Assembly (NCBI GenBank): GCA_902790675.1
Contig: CADASU010000006.1
Location: 1-64,000 of the forward strand
From: Oscillospiraceae bacterium
GTDB lineage: Bacteria > Bacillota > Clostridia > Oscillospirales > Ruminococcaceae
Reading direction: 5' to 3'
DNA: 64,000 bases
Shown: in pieces, positions 9,820-18,313 of the stretch
Numbering within the stretch: position 1 is the first letter of the stretch
How the letters are laid out: every line of letters begins with the position of its first letter
The notes under the pieces: generated by a model
What the model was told of the DNA's origin: nothing
The model's database searches: none
The model's input: the letters and a program-made list of their open reading frames with translations, nothing else
Made by a program: the position numbers and the translations under genes

Positions 9820-10008
9820 ATGACGATGAGTGAATTATACGATAAAATAGTAGAAAGATCAAAAAAAGATAAATCATTTAAGAAAAATCTATTCAACGAC
9901 CCCAAAAAAGCAATAGAGTCAGAATACGATGTAAAATTTGATGATAATGTTCAAGTATCGGTATATCAATCAACATCAGACCACATGCATTATGTTCTTC
10001 CAATTTAA
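9820..10008 (+). CDS. NHLP-type leader peptide without a core
   Basis: A 62-residue peptide preceded by GAGAGGTGAT. It has the same leader layout as the upstream precursor (DKSFKKNLFNDPKKAIESEY, then a beta segment ending MHYVLPI) but stops right after the VLP motif where a core would begin. It may be a truncated precursor or a stand-alone leader that acts in trans. The two peptide genes are 34 bp apart and probably share a transcript that ends at the hairpin downstream. Confidence 0.7.
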   Translation: MTMSELYDKIVERSKKDKSFKKNLFNDPKKAIESEYDVKFDDNVQVSVYQSTSDHMHYVLPI

Positions 10009-10041
10009 AATAGTGCAATAAAATTTAAATATTTTAATTTA

Positions 10042-10087
10042 TAAGGAAATATTTGTTTACACAAAACATATGTTTCCTTATTTTTTT
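10042..10087 (+). terminator. Hairpin terminator between leader peptide genes and maturase
   Basis: Inverted arms TAAGGAAA and TTTCCTTA, extended by an imperfect inner stem, are followed directly by seven T. The maturase ribosome site AGGAGGAG begins one base later. A leaky terminator here would give much peptide and little enzyme, a common RiPP arrangement. Confidence 0.75.
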
Positions 10088-10103
10088 AGGAGGAGATATT
10101 TTA

Positions 10104-11115
10104 ATGGAATATTATCCAAGACAAGCCGTGTGGGAAATGACCCTGAAACGTAATATGAACTGCATGCACTGTGGGTCTAAAGCAGGAGCAAAACAAAAAC
10201 ATGAACTATCATTCGACAAGTGTATAGATATTGCCAATCAATTAATATCTATGAATTTAAAAATGATAGCATTAATAGGTGGAGAACTTTTTTTCAAAAA
10301 AGGCTGGGAAAAAATTGCCAAAATGTTTATAGACGCAAAAATGCATACAAACATAATAACCAATGGATATCATATAAGTGATAATCAATATGAGCAAATT
10401 AAAGAATCCGGCATAAGTCAAGTAGGGATTTCAATGGACGGAATGGAAGAGGCGCATAATAAAATCCGTGGAAAGCAAGATGGTTTCAAAGAGATTATAA
10501 AAACTTTCAAAAAGCTAAAATCTATGGGATATTCCACAGAAGCCATAACAACAATATCAAAATTAAACATAAACGATCTTGAAGAAATGTATAATCTACT
10601 AACCGCCCTGCATGTAGACGTGTGGCAACTGCAACTATGTTCACCAATGGGCAATGCAAAAAACCAAGAAGATTTTCTAATATCAAAAAATGAGGTTACA
10701 TATATTACCAATTTTATACGGAAAAAAATAAAGATCAGAAAATGCTACTGGTAGGCGGAGATAATATTGGTTATTATGATAAAAACGAAAAATATATACG
10801 CGGCGTTCCAGGCGCAGAATTTGAAGGATGCTTAGCCGGATTGTATGTAGTTGGAATGATAGTATTGGAAATGTAAAGGGATGTTTGTCTTTATACGACA
10901 ACAAATTTATTGAAGGTAACTTACAAAATGAATCTTTAAAAGAAATTTGGATGAACCCAAACACTTTTAGTTATAACAGAAAGTTTAAACTATCAGATTT
11001 AAAAGGAAAATGTAAAGACTGTGATAAGGGAAATTTATGCCGTGGCGGATGCAAACAATTATCATATTTTGCCACAGGAAACATGTGTGAAAGTATATAT
11101 TGTAATTATAGATAA
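10104..11115 (+). pseudogene. Radical SAM/SPASM peptide maturase, frameshifted and missing a cluster cysteine
   Basis: ATG 10104 follows AGGAGGAG. The first ~205 codons encode a radical SAM domain (ALIGGE motif, GISMDGMEEAHN), then the frame is lost. Shifting by one base at the A-run 10722-10728 opens the next ~45 codons in another frame (VGGDNIGYYDKNEKYIRG, then GCLAG). A second one-base shift near 10855-10858 opens the last ~85 codons, a SPASM domain with seven cysteines (CKDCDKGNLCRGGC). Both shifts are consistent with single-base deletions. In addition, the CxxxCxxC motif that should bind the catalytic 4Fe-4S cluster reads RNMNCMHC: the first cysteine is CGT (Arg, 10149-10151), one transition from TGT. 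The gene presumably modified the NHLP peptides upstream. Two frameshifts plus a lost ligand argue for a genuine pseudogene rather than a sequencing error. Confidence 0.85.
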
Positions 11116-11179
11116 AACTAAATATTGAATTAAAGTTGGGTGGTATATTTTTATAATATACTAGCCATATTTTTTTATG

Positions 11180-11590
11180 TTATCGACAATTGCAGCAATC
11201 ATTATTTGTGTTTTCAAAATCGCTATTAATTTGTTCAATTAGTTGTCCGAGTGCACAAACAGCTAAGTTAACATCTGAAGTTCCATTTTCAACATTGTTT
11301 CTAATAATATCACGCCTACCACATCTAATATTATTTAATTCCTGGCAGCACTTTCTAAGTAGTCTGCTAATCCAACCGTTGCAACTATTTGGTCTACTAG
11401 TGGCACGACGTATAATTGATAGTCCCTGAGAACATTTATAAATTCCATTACGAATTCTGTCCGTTCCATTTCTTATATTATTTTCCTGAATAGATCTTAA
11501 ACCATTGCAACAATCAGATATTCCCTCGCGGCAAAGGTCAACACCCGAAAAAACACTTCTATTTGTAGAATGCATACATCCGCAACTCAT
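11180..11590 (-). CDS. Cysteine-rich hypothetical protein
   Basis: Not recognised. The protein is 136 residues when started at the ATG with a GGGAGTG ribosome site 6 bp upstream; a TTG five codons earlier is possible but overlaps that site. It holds 14 cysteines, many in pairs (SCGC, DCC, KCC, DCCNC at the C-terminus), and a repeated helical theme (NNIRNGTDRIRNGI, NNIRCGRRDIIRNN). No signal peptide or membrane segment is visible. It is convergent with the decayed RiPP locus and divergent from nothing obvious. Metal-binding, disulfide-linked coat-like, or antimicrobial roles are all possible; none is shown. Confidence 0.6.
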   Translation of the reverse strand: MSCGCMHSTNRSVFSGVDLCREGISDCCNGLRSIQENNIRNGTDRIRNGIYKCSQGLSIIRRATSRPNSCNGWISRLLRKCCQELNNIRCGRRDIIRNNVENGTSDVNLAVCALGQLIEQINSDFENTNNDCCNCR

Positions 11591-11663
11591 AAAATTCACT
11601 CCCAAATAATAATAAACTATTTATATTATATGAATTATGAATTATTTTTGTTAAACTTGAAAG

Positions 11664-11700
11664 AAAAAAATAGCAGAGCTAAGTGTTCTGCTATTTTTTA
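11664..11700 (-). terminator. Rho-independent terminator after aspS
   Basis: AATAGCAGA and TCTGCTATT arms around an 8-9 bp loop are flanked by A and T runs, so the hairpin could act in both directions. It lies 4 bp beyond the aspS stop. Confidence 0.85.
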
Positions 11701-11704
11701 ATTA

Positions 11705-13486
11705 TTAATCTTCAACTATTTTAATATGCAATTCATTCAACTGCTCTTTTTCAACCTCAGCCGGACACTTTGTCATAAGTTCACCAGCATTTTGGACTTT
11801 CGGGAAAGCAATAACATCTCTAATACTGTCTTTTTTAAGCATAAGCATAACAAGCCTATCTAACCCATACGCCATTCCCCCGTGAGGAGGCGCACCATAT
11901 TTAAACGCATCTAATAAGAATCCAAATTTTTCCTGAGCCTCACGTTCACTAAACCCAAGAGCTCTAAACATCAAATCCTGTATATTTCTATTATTTATTC
12001 TTATAGAACCGCCACCCAGTTCACATCCATTTAAAACCAAGTCATATGCCTTAGCGCGACATTTTTCTGGAGATGTTTCAAGTAATTCAAGATCAGAATC
12101 CAAAACCGAAGTAAATGGATGATGTTTGGCAACATATCTTTCCTGTTCATCATTATATTCAAGCAAAGGAAAATCTGTAACCCATAAGAAGGCAAATTCA
12201 TCTTTATTAAGAAGATCATACTTGTTGGCCAAATGAACTCGCAAAGCACCCAAACTATCAAACACGACTCGATTGTCAGAATCAGCAACAATTAAAATCA
12301 AATCACCATTTTGTGCACAAGTAGCCTTGTCTATAAAAGCTATTTCTTCATCTGATAAAAATTTCTCATAACTAGAACTCCGCTTGTCATCTAAAATTTT
12401 AGTATATGCAAGCCCTTTTGCCTTATAAGTCTTAACAAAATCAGTCAATTTATCTATTTCTTTTCTAGAGACCTTTTCTGCTCCACCCTTAAAATTTATA
12501 GCCCTAACACTGCCATATTTAGCAGCATTTGCAAAAACTTTAAACTGTGTAGATAGAAGGCCCGAAGTCAAATCAACGAGTTCCAAACCAAAACGAATAT
12601 CTGGCTTATCGGAGCCAAACCTATTCATTGCTTCATCATATGGCATTTTTAAAAAAGGAGTTTTCAAATCAATATTCAGTATATTTTTAAACACAGTCTT
12701 TATAAAACCTTCATTAACATTCATAACATCATTTTGATCGACAAAACTCATTTCAAGGTCAATTTGAGTAAATTCAGGCTGACGATCGGCCCTCAAATCT
12801 TCGTCTCTAAAACAACGAGTGACTTGAAAATATCTGTCATAGCCTGAAAGCATAAGAAGTTGTTTATATAGCTGAGGTGACTGCGGCAGTGCATAAAACT
12901 TGCCTTCGTGAATTCTAGATGGAACTAAATAATCTCTAGCTCCTTCTGGAGTAGATTTCACCAACATCGGAGTTTCTATTTCAATAAAGCCATTATCATC
13001 AAAATAGTCTCTAGCCGCCTTAACAATTTTATGGCGAAGCCAAAGCGTTTTTTGCATTTCTCCGCGTCTAAGATCTAAATATCTGTATCTAAGGCGCAAA
13101 TCAATATTAGTATTAGTATGATCAGATATTTCAAAAGGCGGAACATCCGATTTAGATAATATTCTCAATTCACTAACAAAAATTTCAATTGAGCCTGTTT
13201 TTAGCTCAGGATTTTTGTTAGACCTTTCACGAACAATTCCTTTAGCTGCAAGAACAAATTCAGATCTGCAAATAGAAGCTTCTTCAAAAATTGTTCTATC
13301 TGTTTCATCATCAAAAGCCAATTGAACAATTCCAGTTCTATCACGCAAATCAATAAAAATTAAGTTGCCCAAATCACGCTGCTTGGCAACCCAGCCCATA
13401 GCAACAACTTCTTTTCCAATATCATCATTAGAAAAAAGCCCACAATATTTGGTTCTTTTTAGCCCATCAATTCCTATATAATTCAC
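11705..13486 (-). CDS. aspS: Aspartyl-tRNA synthetase
   Basis: Charges tRNA-Asp. The 593-residue protein is the bacterial form: an N-terminal OB-fold anticodon domain, class II motif 2 (VTRCFRDEDLRADRQPEFTQ), a GAD insertion near residues 300-420, and a C-terminal motif 3 (APPHGGMAYGLDRL). The start is a GTG with GGAGGATTAATTAA upstream. It follows hisS by 38 bp on the same strand, and the two form the hisS-aspS pair common in Firmicutes. Whether it is discriminating or also charges tRNA-Asn cannot be told from the window. Confidence 0.96.
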   Translation of the reverse strand: MNYIGIDGLKRTKYCGLFSNDDIGKEVVAMGWVAKQRDLGNLIFIDLRDRTGIVQLAFDDETDRTIFEEASICRSEFVLAAKGIVRERSNKNPELKTGSIEIFVSELRILSKSDVPPFEISDHTNTNIDLRLRYRYLDLRRGEMQKTLWLRHKIVKAARDYFDDNGFIEIETPMLVKSTPEGARDYLVPSRIHEGKFYALPQSPQLYKQLLMLSGYDRYFQVTRCFRDEDLRADRQPEFTQIDLEMSFVDQNDVMNVNEGFIKTVFKNILNIDLKTPFLKMPYDEAMNRFGSDKPDIRFGLELVDLTSGLLSTQFKVFANAAKYGSVRAINFKGGAEKVSRKEIDKLTDFVKTYKAKGLAYTKILDDKRSSSYEKFLSDEEIAFIDKATCAQNGDLILIVADSDNRVVFDSLGALRVHLANKYDLLNKDEFAFLWVTDFPLLEYNDEQERYVAKHHPFTSVLDSDLELLETSPEKCRAKAYDLVLNGCELGGGSIRINNRNIQDLMFRALGFSEREAQEKFGFLLDAFKYGAPPHGGMAYGLDRLVMLMLKKDSIRDVIAFPKVQNAGELMTKCPAEVEKEQLNELHIKIVED

Positions 13487-13524
13487 TTAATTAATCCTCC
13501 AATCACAAGTTACATCTAAAAATG

Positions 13525-14799
13525 CTACACTTCCAGTTGCAAAGTAACCTTGTCCACAAAATTTTCAATCAAAACTTCAAAATTGTCTCCATCTTTCATA
13601 TTTTTAACTAAAACTTTCCCCTGCTCTATTTCCAAGTCACCAATAATACAAGCATATTTTGCTCCAATTTTATCAGCATATTTCATTTGAGCTTTAACAC
13701 TCCTGCCAATCAAATCAGTGTATACGCAAAGCCCAGCTTTTCTCAATTTCAAAGCCAACAAATTACATAATCCAACAGAAGAATTCCCTATATTACCAAT
13801 ATATATATCACATTGCTTTTCAAAATTCATCATCGAATTTTTTTGAGCTTCCATTATTAAAACTAATCGTTCAATTCCTATTCCACATCCAAGCGCCGGA
13901 ACAGCTTTTCCACCAATAATTTGAGTTAATCCATCATATCTTCCGCCACCACAAACAGTACTCTGAGCTCCAAGATCAGTAGAAGTAAATTCAAAAACTG
14001 TTCTAGTATAATAATCCAATCCCCGGACAATATAAGGATTTATCTCAAATTTCACTCCCTGCTCAGTCAAAAATCCTTTAACAGCTTCAAAATGATCTAA
14101 GCATTCATCACAAAGATAGTCTAAAATTTTAGGAGCATTTTTTGAAATTTCTTTACAATTTGTATTTTTACAGTCAATAATCCTCATTGGATTTTTTTCT
14201 AGTCGCTCTAAACAGGTTTCACAAAGATCGTTTTTATACTTACTGTAATAATCAACTAATGCATTAATATATTCACCACGACAATTTGAGCAACCAATAG
14301 AATTTAATTCTAATTTAAGATTTAAAACTCCCAATTCTTCAAATAAGTGATTAATCAAAGAAATTATTTCAGCATCAGCAACCGGACTGCTAGCCCCAAA
14401 CAATTCAAACCCAAACTGATGAAATTCTTTTAATCTGCCAGCTTGTGGACGCTCATTTCTAAAGCAGCTAAGCAAATAGCAAACTTTTAAAGGCAAAGCT
14501 TCATTAATTAAGCCCGACTCAACAACTGCTCTAACAGCTCCAGCCGTTCCTTCCGGCCTCAAAGATAAAGACCTCCCACCTCTGTCTTCAAAAGTAAACA
14601 TTTCTTTTTGAACAATATCCGTAGAATCCCCAACCGAGCGCATAAACAATTCAGTATGTTCAAAAGTTGGAACTCTAAGTTCAAGAAAACCAAAACATTT
14701 TGCAACTTCAAAAATTTTTCTTTCAATTTTCTGCAAAACTTCACTTTTATTTGGCAAAATATCTTGTGTTCCTCGCGGAGCCTTAAATTTATATTTCAT
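13525..14799 (-). CDS. hisS: Histidyl-tRNA synthetase
   Basis: Charges tRNA-His. The 424-residue class II enzyme starts with the expected KAPRGTQDILP. Motif 2 is CFRNERPQAGRLKEFHQFGFE and the His-specific motifs are GLDYYTRTVFEF and GGGRYDGL. The catalytic insertion has several CxxC pairs (CSNC, CETC, CDEC), as in many Firmicutes enzymes. It is first in the hisS-aspS operon. The 243 bp upstream (14800-15042) hold no T-box or other leader that I can recognise. Confidence 0.96.
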   Translation of the reverse strand: MKYKFKAPRGTQDILPNKSEVLQKIERKIFEVAKCFGFLELRVPTFEHTELFMRSVGDSTDIVQKEMFTFEDRGGRSLSLRPEGTAGAVRAVVESGLINEALPLKVCYLLSCFRNERPQAGRLKEFHQFGFELFGASSPVADAEIISLINHLFEELGVLNLKLELNSIGCSNCRGEYINALVDYYSKYKNDLCETCLERLEKNPMRIIDCKNTNCKEISKNAPKILDYLCDECLDHFEAVKGFLTEQGVKFEINPYIVRGLDYYTRTVFEFTSTDLGAQSTVCGGGRYDGLTQIIGGKAVPALGCGIGIERLVLIMEAQKNSMMNFEKQCDIYIGNIGNSSVGLCNLLALKLRKAGLCVYTDLIGRSVKAQMKYADKIGAKYACIIGDLEIEQGKVLVKNMKDGDNFEVLIENFVDKVTLQLEV

Positions 14800-15042
14800 A
14801 AAAACAAACCCTTCTTGTTTGAATAATTCTGCAAAGAAAAAACAACATAATACGTTATAATGATACTACTTATACACCCACAAGTCAAGAAAAACCAATC
14901 TAATAAAACCACTAAAATCACTGTAAAATAAGGCTTAATTATGTATATAATAAAAGATTAAAATAATCATAAAATCATATATAAAAAGCAAAAGATAAGG
15001 TCATACATATCCCCTATCTATCAAATGAAATAATATATAAAA

Positions 15043-15453
15043 TTAAAAACTTTGTTTTTCATTAACAATATTTCTCCAGTCTAAGTCCCCGCGTTCCAAG
15101 CCATGAATTAGAACCTCAGCTGTTGCAATATTTGTTGCAACCGGAATATTATGCATATCACATAATCTGAGCATTTCAATATCATCAACTTCTTTGCTTC
15201 TGTCAGCCAATGGATCTCTAAAAAGCAATAGCAAATCTATTTCATTATATGCTATTCTAGCCGAAATTTGTTGCCCTCCGCCTTGACTTCCACTTAAATA
15301 TCTCGTAACTTTTAATCCTGTAGCAATAGAAACCAGTCTGCCTGTTGTTCCCGTTGCACACAATTTATTCATTGATAACACCCCACAATAAGCTGTACAA
15401 AATTGAATCATCAATTCTTTTTTTGAATCATGAGCCACTAAAGCAATATTCAT
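15043..15453 (-). CDS. mgsA: Methylglyoxal synthase homologue lacking two active-site residues
   Basis: Methylglyoxal synthase turns dihydroxyacetone phosphate into methylglyoxal. The 136-residue protein aligns without gaps from ATGTTG to IPVATNIATAE. However, Gly60 replaces the catalytic Asp (Asp71 of the E. coli enzyme, in SGPMGGDQQ) and Lys87 replaces His98. The counterparts of Asp91 and Asp101 (Asp80, Asp90) and the phosphate-binding TGTTG loop are kept. Normal activity is therefore doubtful; a phosphate-sugar binding role or ongoing decay are alternatives. A GGGAGGT ribosome site precedes the ATG. It closes the mreB-to-mgsA gene run on the minus strand, a conserved clostridial neighbourhood that usually also contains minC, minE and rodA, absent here. 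Confidence 0.85.
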   Translation of the reverse strand: MNIALVAHDSKKELMIQFCTAYCGVLSMNKLCATGTTGRLVSIATGLKVTRYLSGSQGGGQQISARIAYNEIDLLLLFRDPLADRSKEVDDIEMLRLCDMHNIPVATNIATAEVLIHGLERGDLDWRNIVNEKQSF

Positions 15454-15488
15454 ATTATTATTTACCTCCCAAAAAATAATCCTTTCTT

Positions 15489-16220
15489 TTATATTAATAT
15501 ATCAACACAATTGCCATTGAGTCTTTCATATATAGCCTCAAAAATTTTATATTCCAAACTACATTTTTTTAATGAAATTCCATTGCAATTTGCAAGCATG
15601 ACATTTTCACTAATAGGCAAACCGCCCAAAAATTGTAACTGTGTATCATCAATAATACTATCAATATTATCAATTAAACCTCGTTTAAAAGCCTTTTTTG
15701 ATATTTTATTAACTATCAATTTCATATCAATATTTTCCTGTGATTCATTGCGCATATAGCTAACCAATATCGACGCATTTCTTATACACACTGGATCTGG
15801 CGCTGCAACAACTAAAAAAACATCAATAATATTTTTAATATCATATATGATTCTACCATACGAAGGCAAATCCAAAATTATGTTGTCATATTTTTCTTGC
15901 AAAATGTCAAATAAGCGTTTATAATCTAAATTTTCAAACGATTTTTCGATATCCACAGACGCCGGCAGCAGATCTAAAAACTCACAATTCTTGACATTTT
16001 GGATTGCTTCAAAGACATCGCATCTTTTTTCAACAACATCTCCAAAGTCATAAACAATTTGATCTATATTAAAAAAGACATCGAGCGTTCTAAATCCAGA
16101 GTTCATTTCAACAACGAGCGTTTTTTCACCATGCAAAGCCATAGCTCTTGCCAAATGACAACATACTGTAGATTTGCCAGCACCACCATTTCCAGAAACA
16201 ACAGAAAATATTTTAGCCAT
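15489..16220 (-). CDS. minD: MinD-like ATPase with a degenerate P-loop
   Basis: MinD is a membrane-cycling ATPase that places the division septum with MinC and MinE. The start chosen is ATG 16220 with AAAGGTGG upstream; a GTG three codons earlier overlaps the site. The 243-residue protein has the deviant Walker A loop, but it reads SGNGGAGKST: Asn11 replaces the signature lysine needed for dimer ATP hydrolysis. The switch I segment reads VVEMNSG, where VIDFDIG is usual, so the catalytic Asp40 equivalent is Asn. No clear C-terminal amphipathic membrane helix is visible and neither minC nor minE is near. The position in the mre cluster supports minD ancestry. A MinD that only binds nucleotide, or a decaying relic, seems likely. 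Confidence 0.75.
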   Translation of the reverse strand: MAKIFSVVSGNGGAGKSTVCCHLARAMALHGEKTLVVEMNSGFRTLDVFFNIDQIVYDFGDVVEKRCDVFEAIQNVKNCEFLDLLPASVDIEKSFENLDYKRLFDILQEKYDNIILDLPSYGRIIYDIKNIIDVFLVVAAPDPVCIRNASILVSYMRNESQENIDMKLIVNKISKKAFKRGLIDNIDSIIDDTQLQFLGGLPISENVMLANCNGISLKKCSLEYKIFEAIYERLNGNCVDILI

Positions 16221-16257
16221 ATCAACCACCTTTTCATAATAAAAATAACATTAATTT

Positions 16258-18276
16258 CTATTGTTGTCTACAGTGGTTAAGCTCATGATAAATAGCAACC
16301 AGCTGAGAAAAGAAGGCAGGCGCAGAATCTCCATCTTCAATTATAAGCCCAAAAGCAATTTCTGGATTAGAGGCAGGATATATTCCAACTGCAGCCGAAT
16401 TAAAGAGGCCCTTGTTTGCATCAGAATATTGAGGTGAACCCGACTTAGTTGCAATATCCAAAGTAGAAAGCGAAGAAACCGTGCTAGCCATTTGTTTCAT
16501 ACCATCAATAGTAGTGCTCCAAGCAACGCTGTCCTTAGACAATTCGCTAAGAACTTCTGGCTGAGTTTCTCTAATGCTCTCACTTCCATCATATTTATCA
16601 ATAGATTTTAAAATATGGGCAGCATATCTTGTTCCCTTATTTGCTATTGTTAACTGAGAAATAGCCATTTGTAGCGGCGTTACATAATTTTCTGCCTGAC
16701 CAATTCCAGCCTGATAAGTATAACCAACATAGTAAGGCAGGCCATGTTCTCTATAAAAAGTTGGGTTCGTAACTCTTCCATCAGAATTATAAAGTTCCAA
16801 CCCAGTGTCAGTAGCAAACCCAAAATAAGGCGCAAATTCATCTATTTTATCGATAGTCAAAATTTTAGCAACGTTGTAAAAATAATTGTTACAAGACCAC
16901 TGCAAAGCGGTGTGTAGACCAACAGACCCCGAGTGTTTTATTTGTAAGCATTCCATCTGCGTATCTAAGAAAGGATTAGAACAATTAAATCTTGTTGATG
17001 GATTTATAGCGTTTGTATATAGGCCAACAGCCGACATAAAAGTTTTCCATGTGGATCCAGGTCTATATAACTCAACAAAAGCTCTGTTTTTAAGCGGATT
17101 AATAGCTTGTGATTTCAATTCATTATATTTAGTATTGAAGTCATTGATATTATAGTAAGGATATGTTACAGCAGCCAAAACTTCCCCAGTTTTAACGTCT
17201 AAAACAACCAAACCAGCGCCTTTCGAAGACGCTCGACCGTTACTATGAGACCTTGTGTATGCTCCCAGGGCCTCTTGAAGCCTTTTTTGCAACTCATAGT
17301 CTATCGATAGTCTTATATTATTTCCCGGCTGAGGTTCATCACCTTCCATATAATAATGGTTAACAGTATTCCCTTCCTTATCTTTTTCTATAGTCAAAAC
17401 ACCATTTTTTCCACGAAGTTCATCTTCAAATTTGCTTTCTACTCCACTTTTGCCGACAAAGTCACTCAAAACATAATTTTTACTTTTATATTTTTCAGCT
17501 TCTTCAGCATATATGGGGCCAACATTACCAACAATATGCGCACCCACATCTTCACACGGATATTTGCGAGTACACGTTTCAGATATAGTAATGCCCTTAA
17601 CTAAATTTTTCATTTCAGTAATTTTACCAGCAAAAGAGGGATCAATTTTTTCAGCCAAAGTAAAAATCCCATTATATGAAAAATCCTTTACTAACATCAT
17701 TCCTCTAATTATTGCTATATCTCTAGTTTGCTGTTCATTATATCCATAAATATTAAACTTTTCAATCAAAAGAGATATTGAATCTTCAGCAGTAGCGTAT
17801 TTTTGTTGAGATAAAATATTTTTCAACTTATTAACTTCATTAGTTTTTTCACTTTTAAACTCACAAGGCATAGACCTTTTAATACACATACCTTCGTTCC
17901 AATTAATGCCATTTTTATCTAAAACATCAATCATTTTTAAAATAATATCATTTCCTTCTGCATATTTTTGACGAATAGTATTTTCATCATCGTCAGAAGT
18001 TGGAACAGGAAATTCTTTATTTATAACCAGACTCAATTCAAGAGAACTTGTAGCCAGTTTTTTACCATGTCTGTCTACAATTTCTCCTCGACCTGCCGGA
18101 ACAATTTGTTTTATTTGATTCCCAAAATCAGCCAATTTAACATATTTATCTACATCAACTATCTGATAATTAATTAAGGTTATAACCGCAATCGAAAAGC
18201 AAGTCACTAAACACACAACAAAAAAATATAGTCTTAATATTTGAGAAAGCGATTTTTTGCCATTATTGTTGTTCAT
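16258..18276 (-). CDS. mrdA: Penicillin-binding protein 2 (elongation transpeptidase)
   Basis: Class B PBP that cross-links peptidoglycan during cell elongation. The 672-residue protein has one N-terminal membrane helix (about residues 15-32), a dimerisation domain with VPAGRGEIVDRHG, and a C-terminal transpeptidase domain. All three catalytic motifs are present: SxxK (GSTWK), SxN (SCNN) and KSG in place of KTG. No PASTA domains, which argues for PBP2 over SpoVD. A GGGAGATG site precedes ATG. It lies directly after mreD and before the minD-like gene. The partner RodA is not in the window. Confidence 0.88.
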   Translation of the reverse strand: MNNNNGKKSLSQILRLYFFVVCLVTCFSIAVITLINYQIVDVDKYVKLADFGNQIKQIVPAGRGEIVDRHGKKLATSSLELSLVINKEFPVPTSDDDENTIRQKYAEGNDIILKMIDVLDKNGINWNEGMCIKRSMPCEFKSEKTNEVNKLKNILSQQKYATAEDSISLLIEKFNIYGYNEQQTRDIAIIRGMMLVKDFSYNGIFTLAEKIDPSFAGKITEMKNLVKGITISETCTRKYPCEDVGAHIVGNVGPIYAEEAEKYKSKNYVLSDFVGKSGVESKFEDELRGKNGVLTIEKDKEGNTVNHYYMEGDEPQPGNNIRLSIDYELQKRLQEALGAYTRSHSNGRASSKGAGLVVLDVKTGEVLAAVTYPYYNINDFNTKYNELKSQAINPLKNRAFVELYRPGSTWKTFMSAVGLYTNAINPSTRFNCSNPFLDTQMECLQIKHSGSVGLHTALQWSCNNYFYNVAKILTIDKIDEFAPYFGFATDTGLELYNSDGRVTNPTFYREHGLPYYVGYTYQAGIGQAENYVTPLQMAISQLTIANKGTRYAAHILKSIDKYDGSESIRETQPEVLSELSKDSVAWSTTIDGMKQMASTVSSLSTLDIATKSGSPQYSDANKGLFNSAAVGIYPASNPEIAFGLIIEDGDSAPAFFSQLVAIYHELNHCRQQ

Positions 18277-18313
18277 TTTTATTTTTCATCTCCCTATTGA
18301 TAAGGAACAAATA

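Noticed and set aside
10104..11115. Programmed frameshifting in the radical SAM gene
   Set aside because: Two shifts in the same direction would be needed, only one is at a homopolymer, no stimulatory structure was evident, and the cluster cysteine is also lost. Decay is the simpler reading.
14800..15042. T-box or other leader RNA upstream of hisS
   Set aside because: No conserved T-box core (AGGGTGGNACCGCG-like) and no terminator hairpin were found on the minus strand. The same check was negative before glyS and serS.
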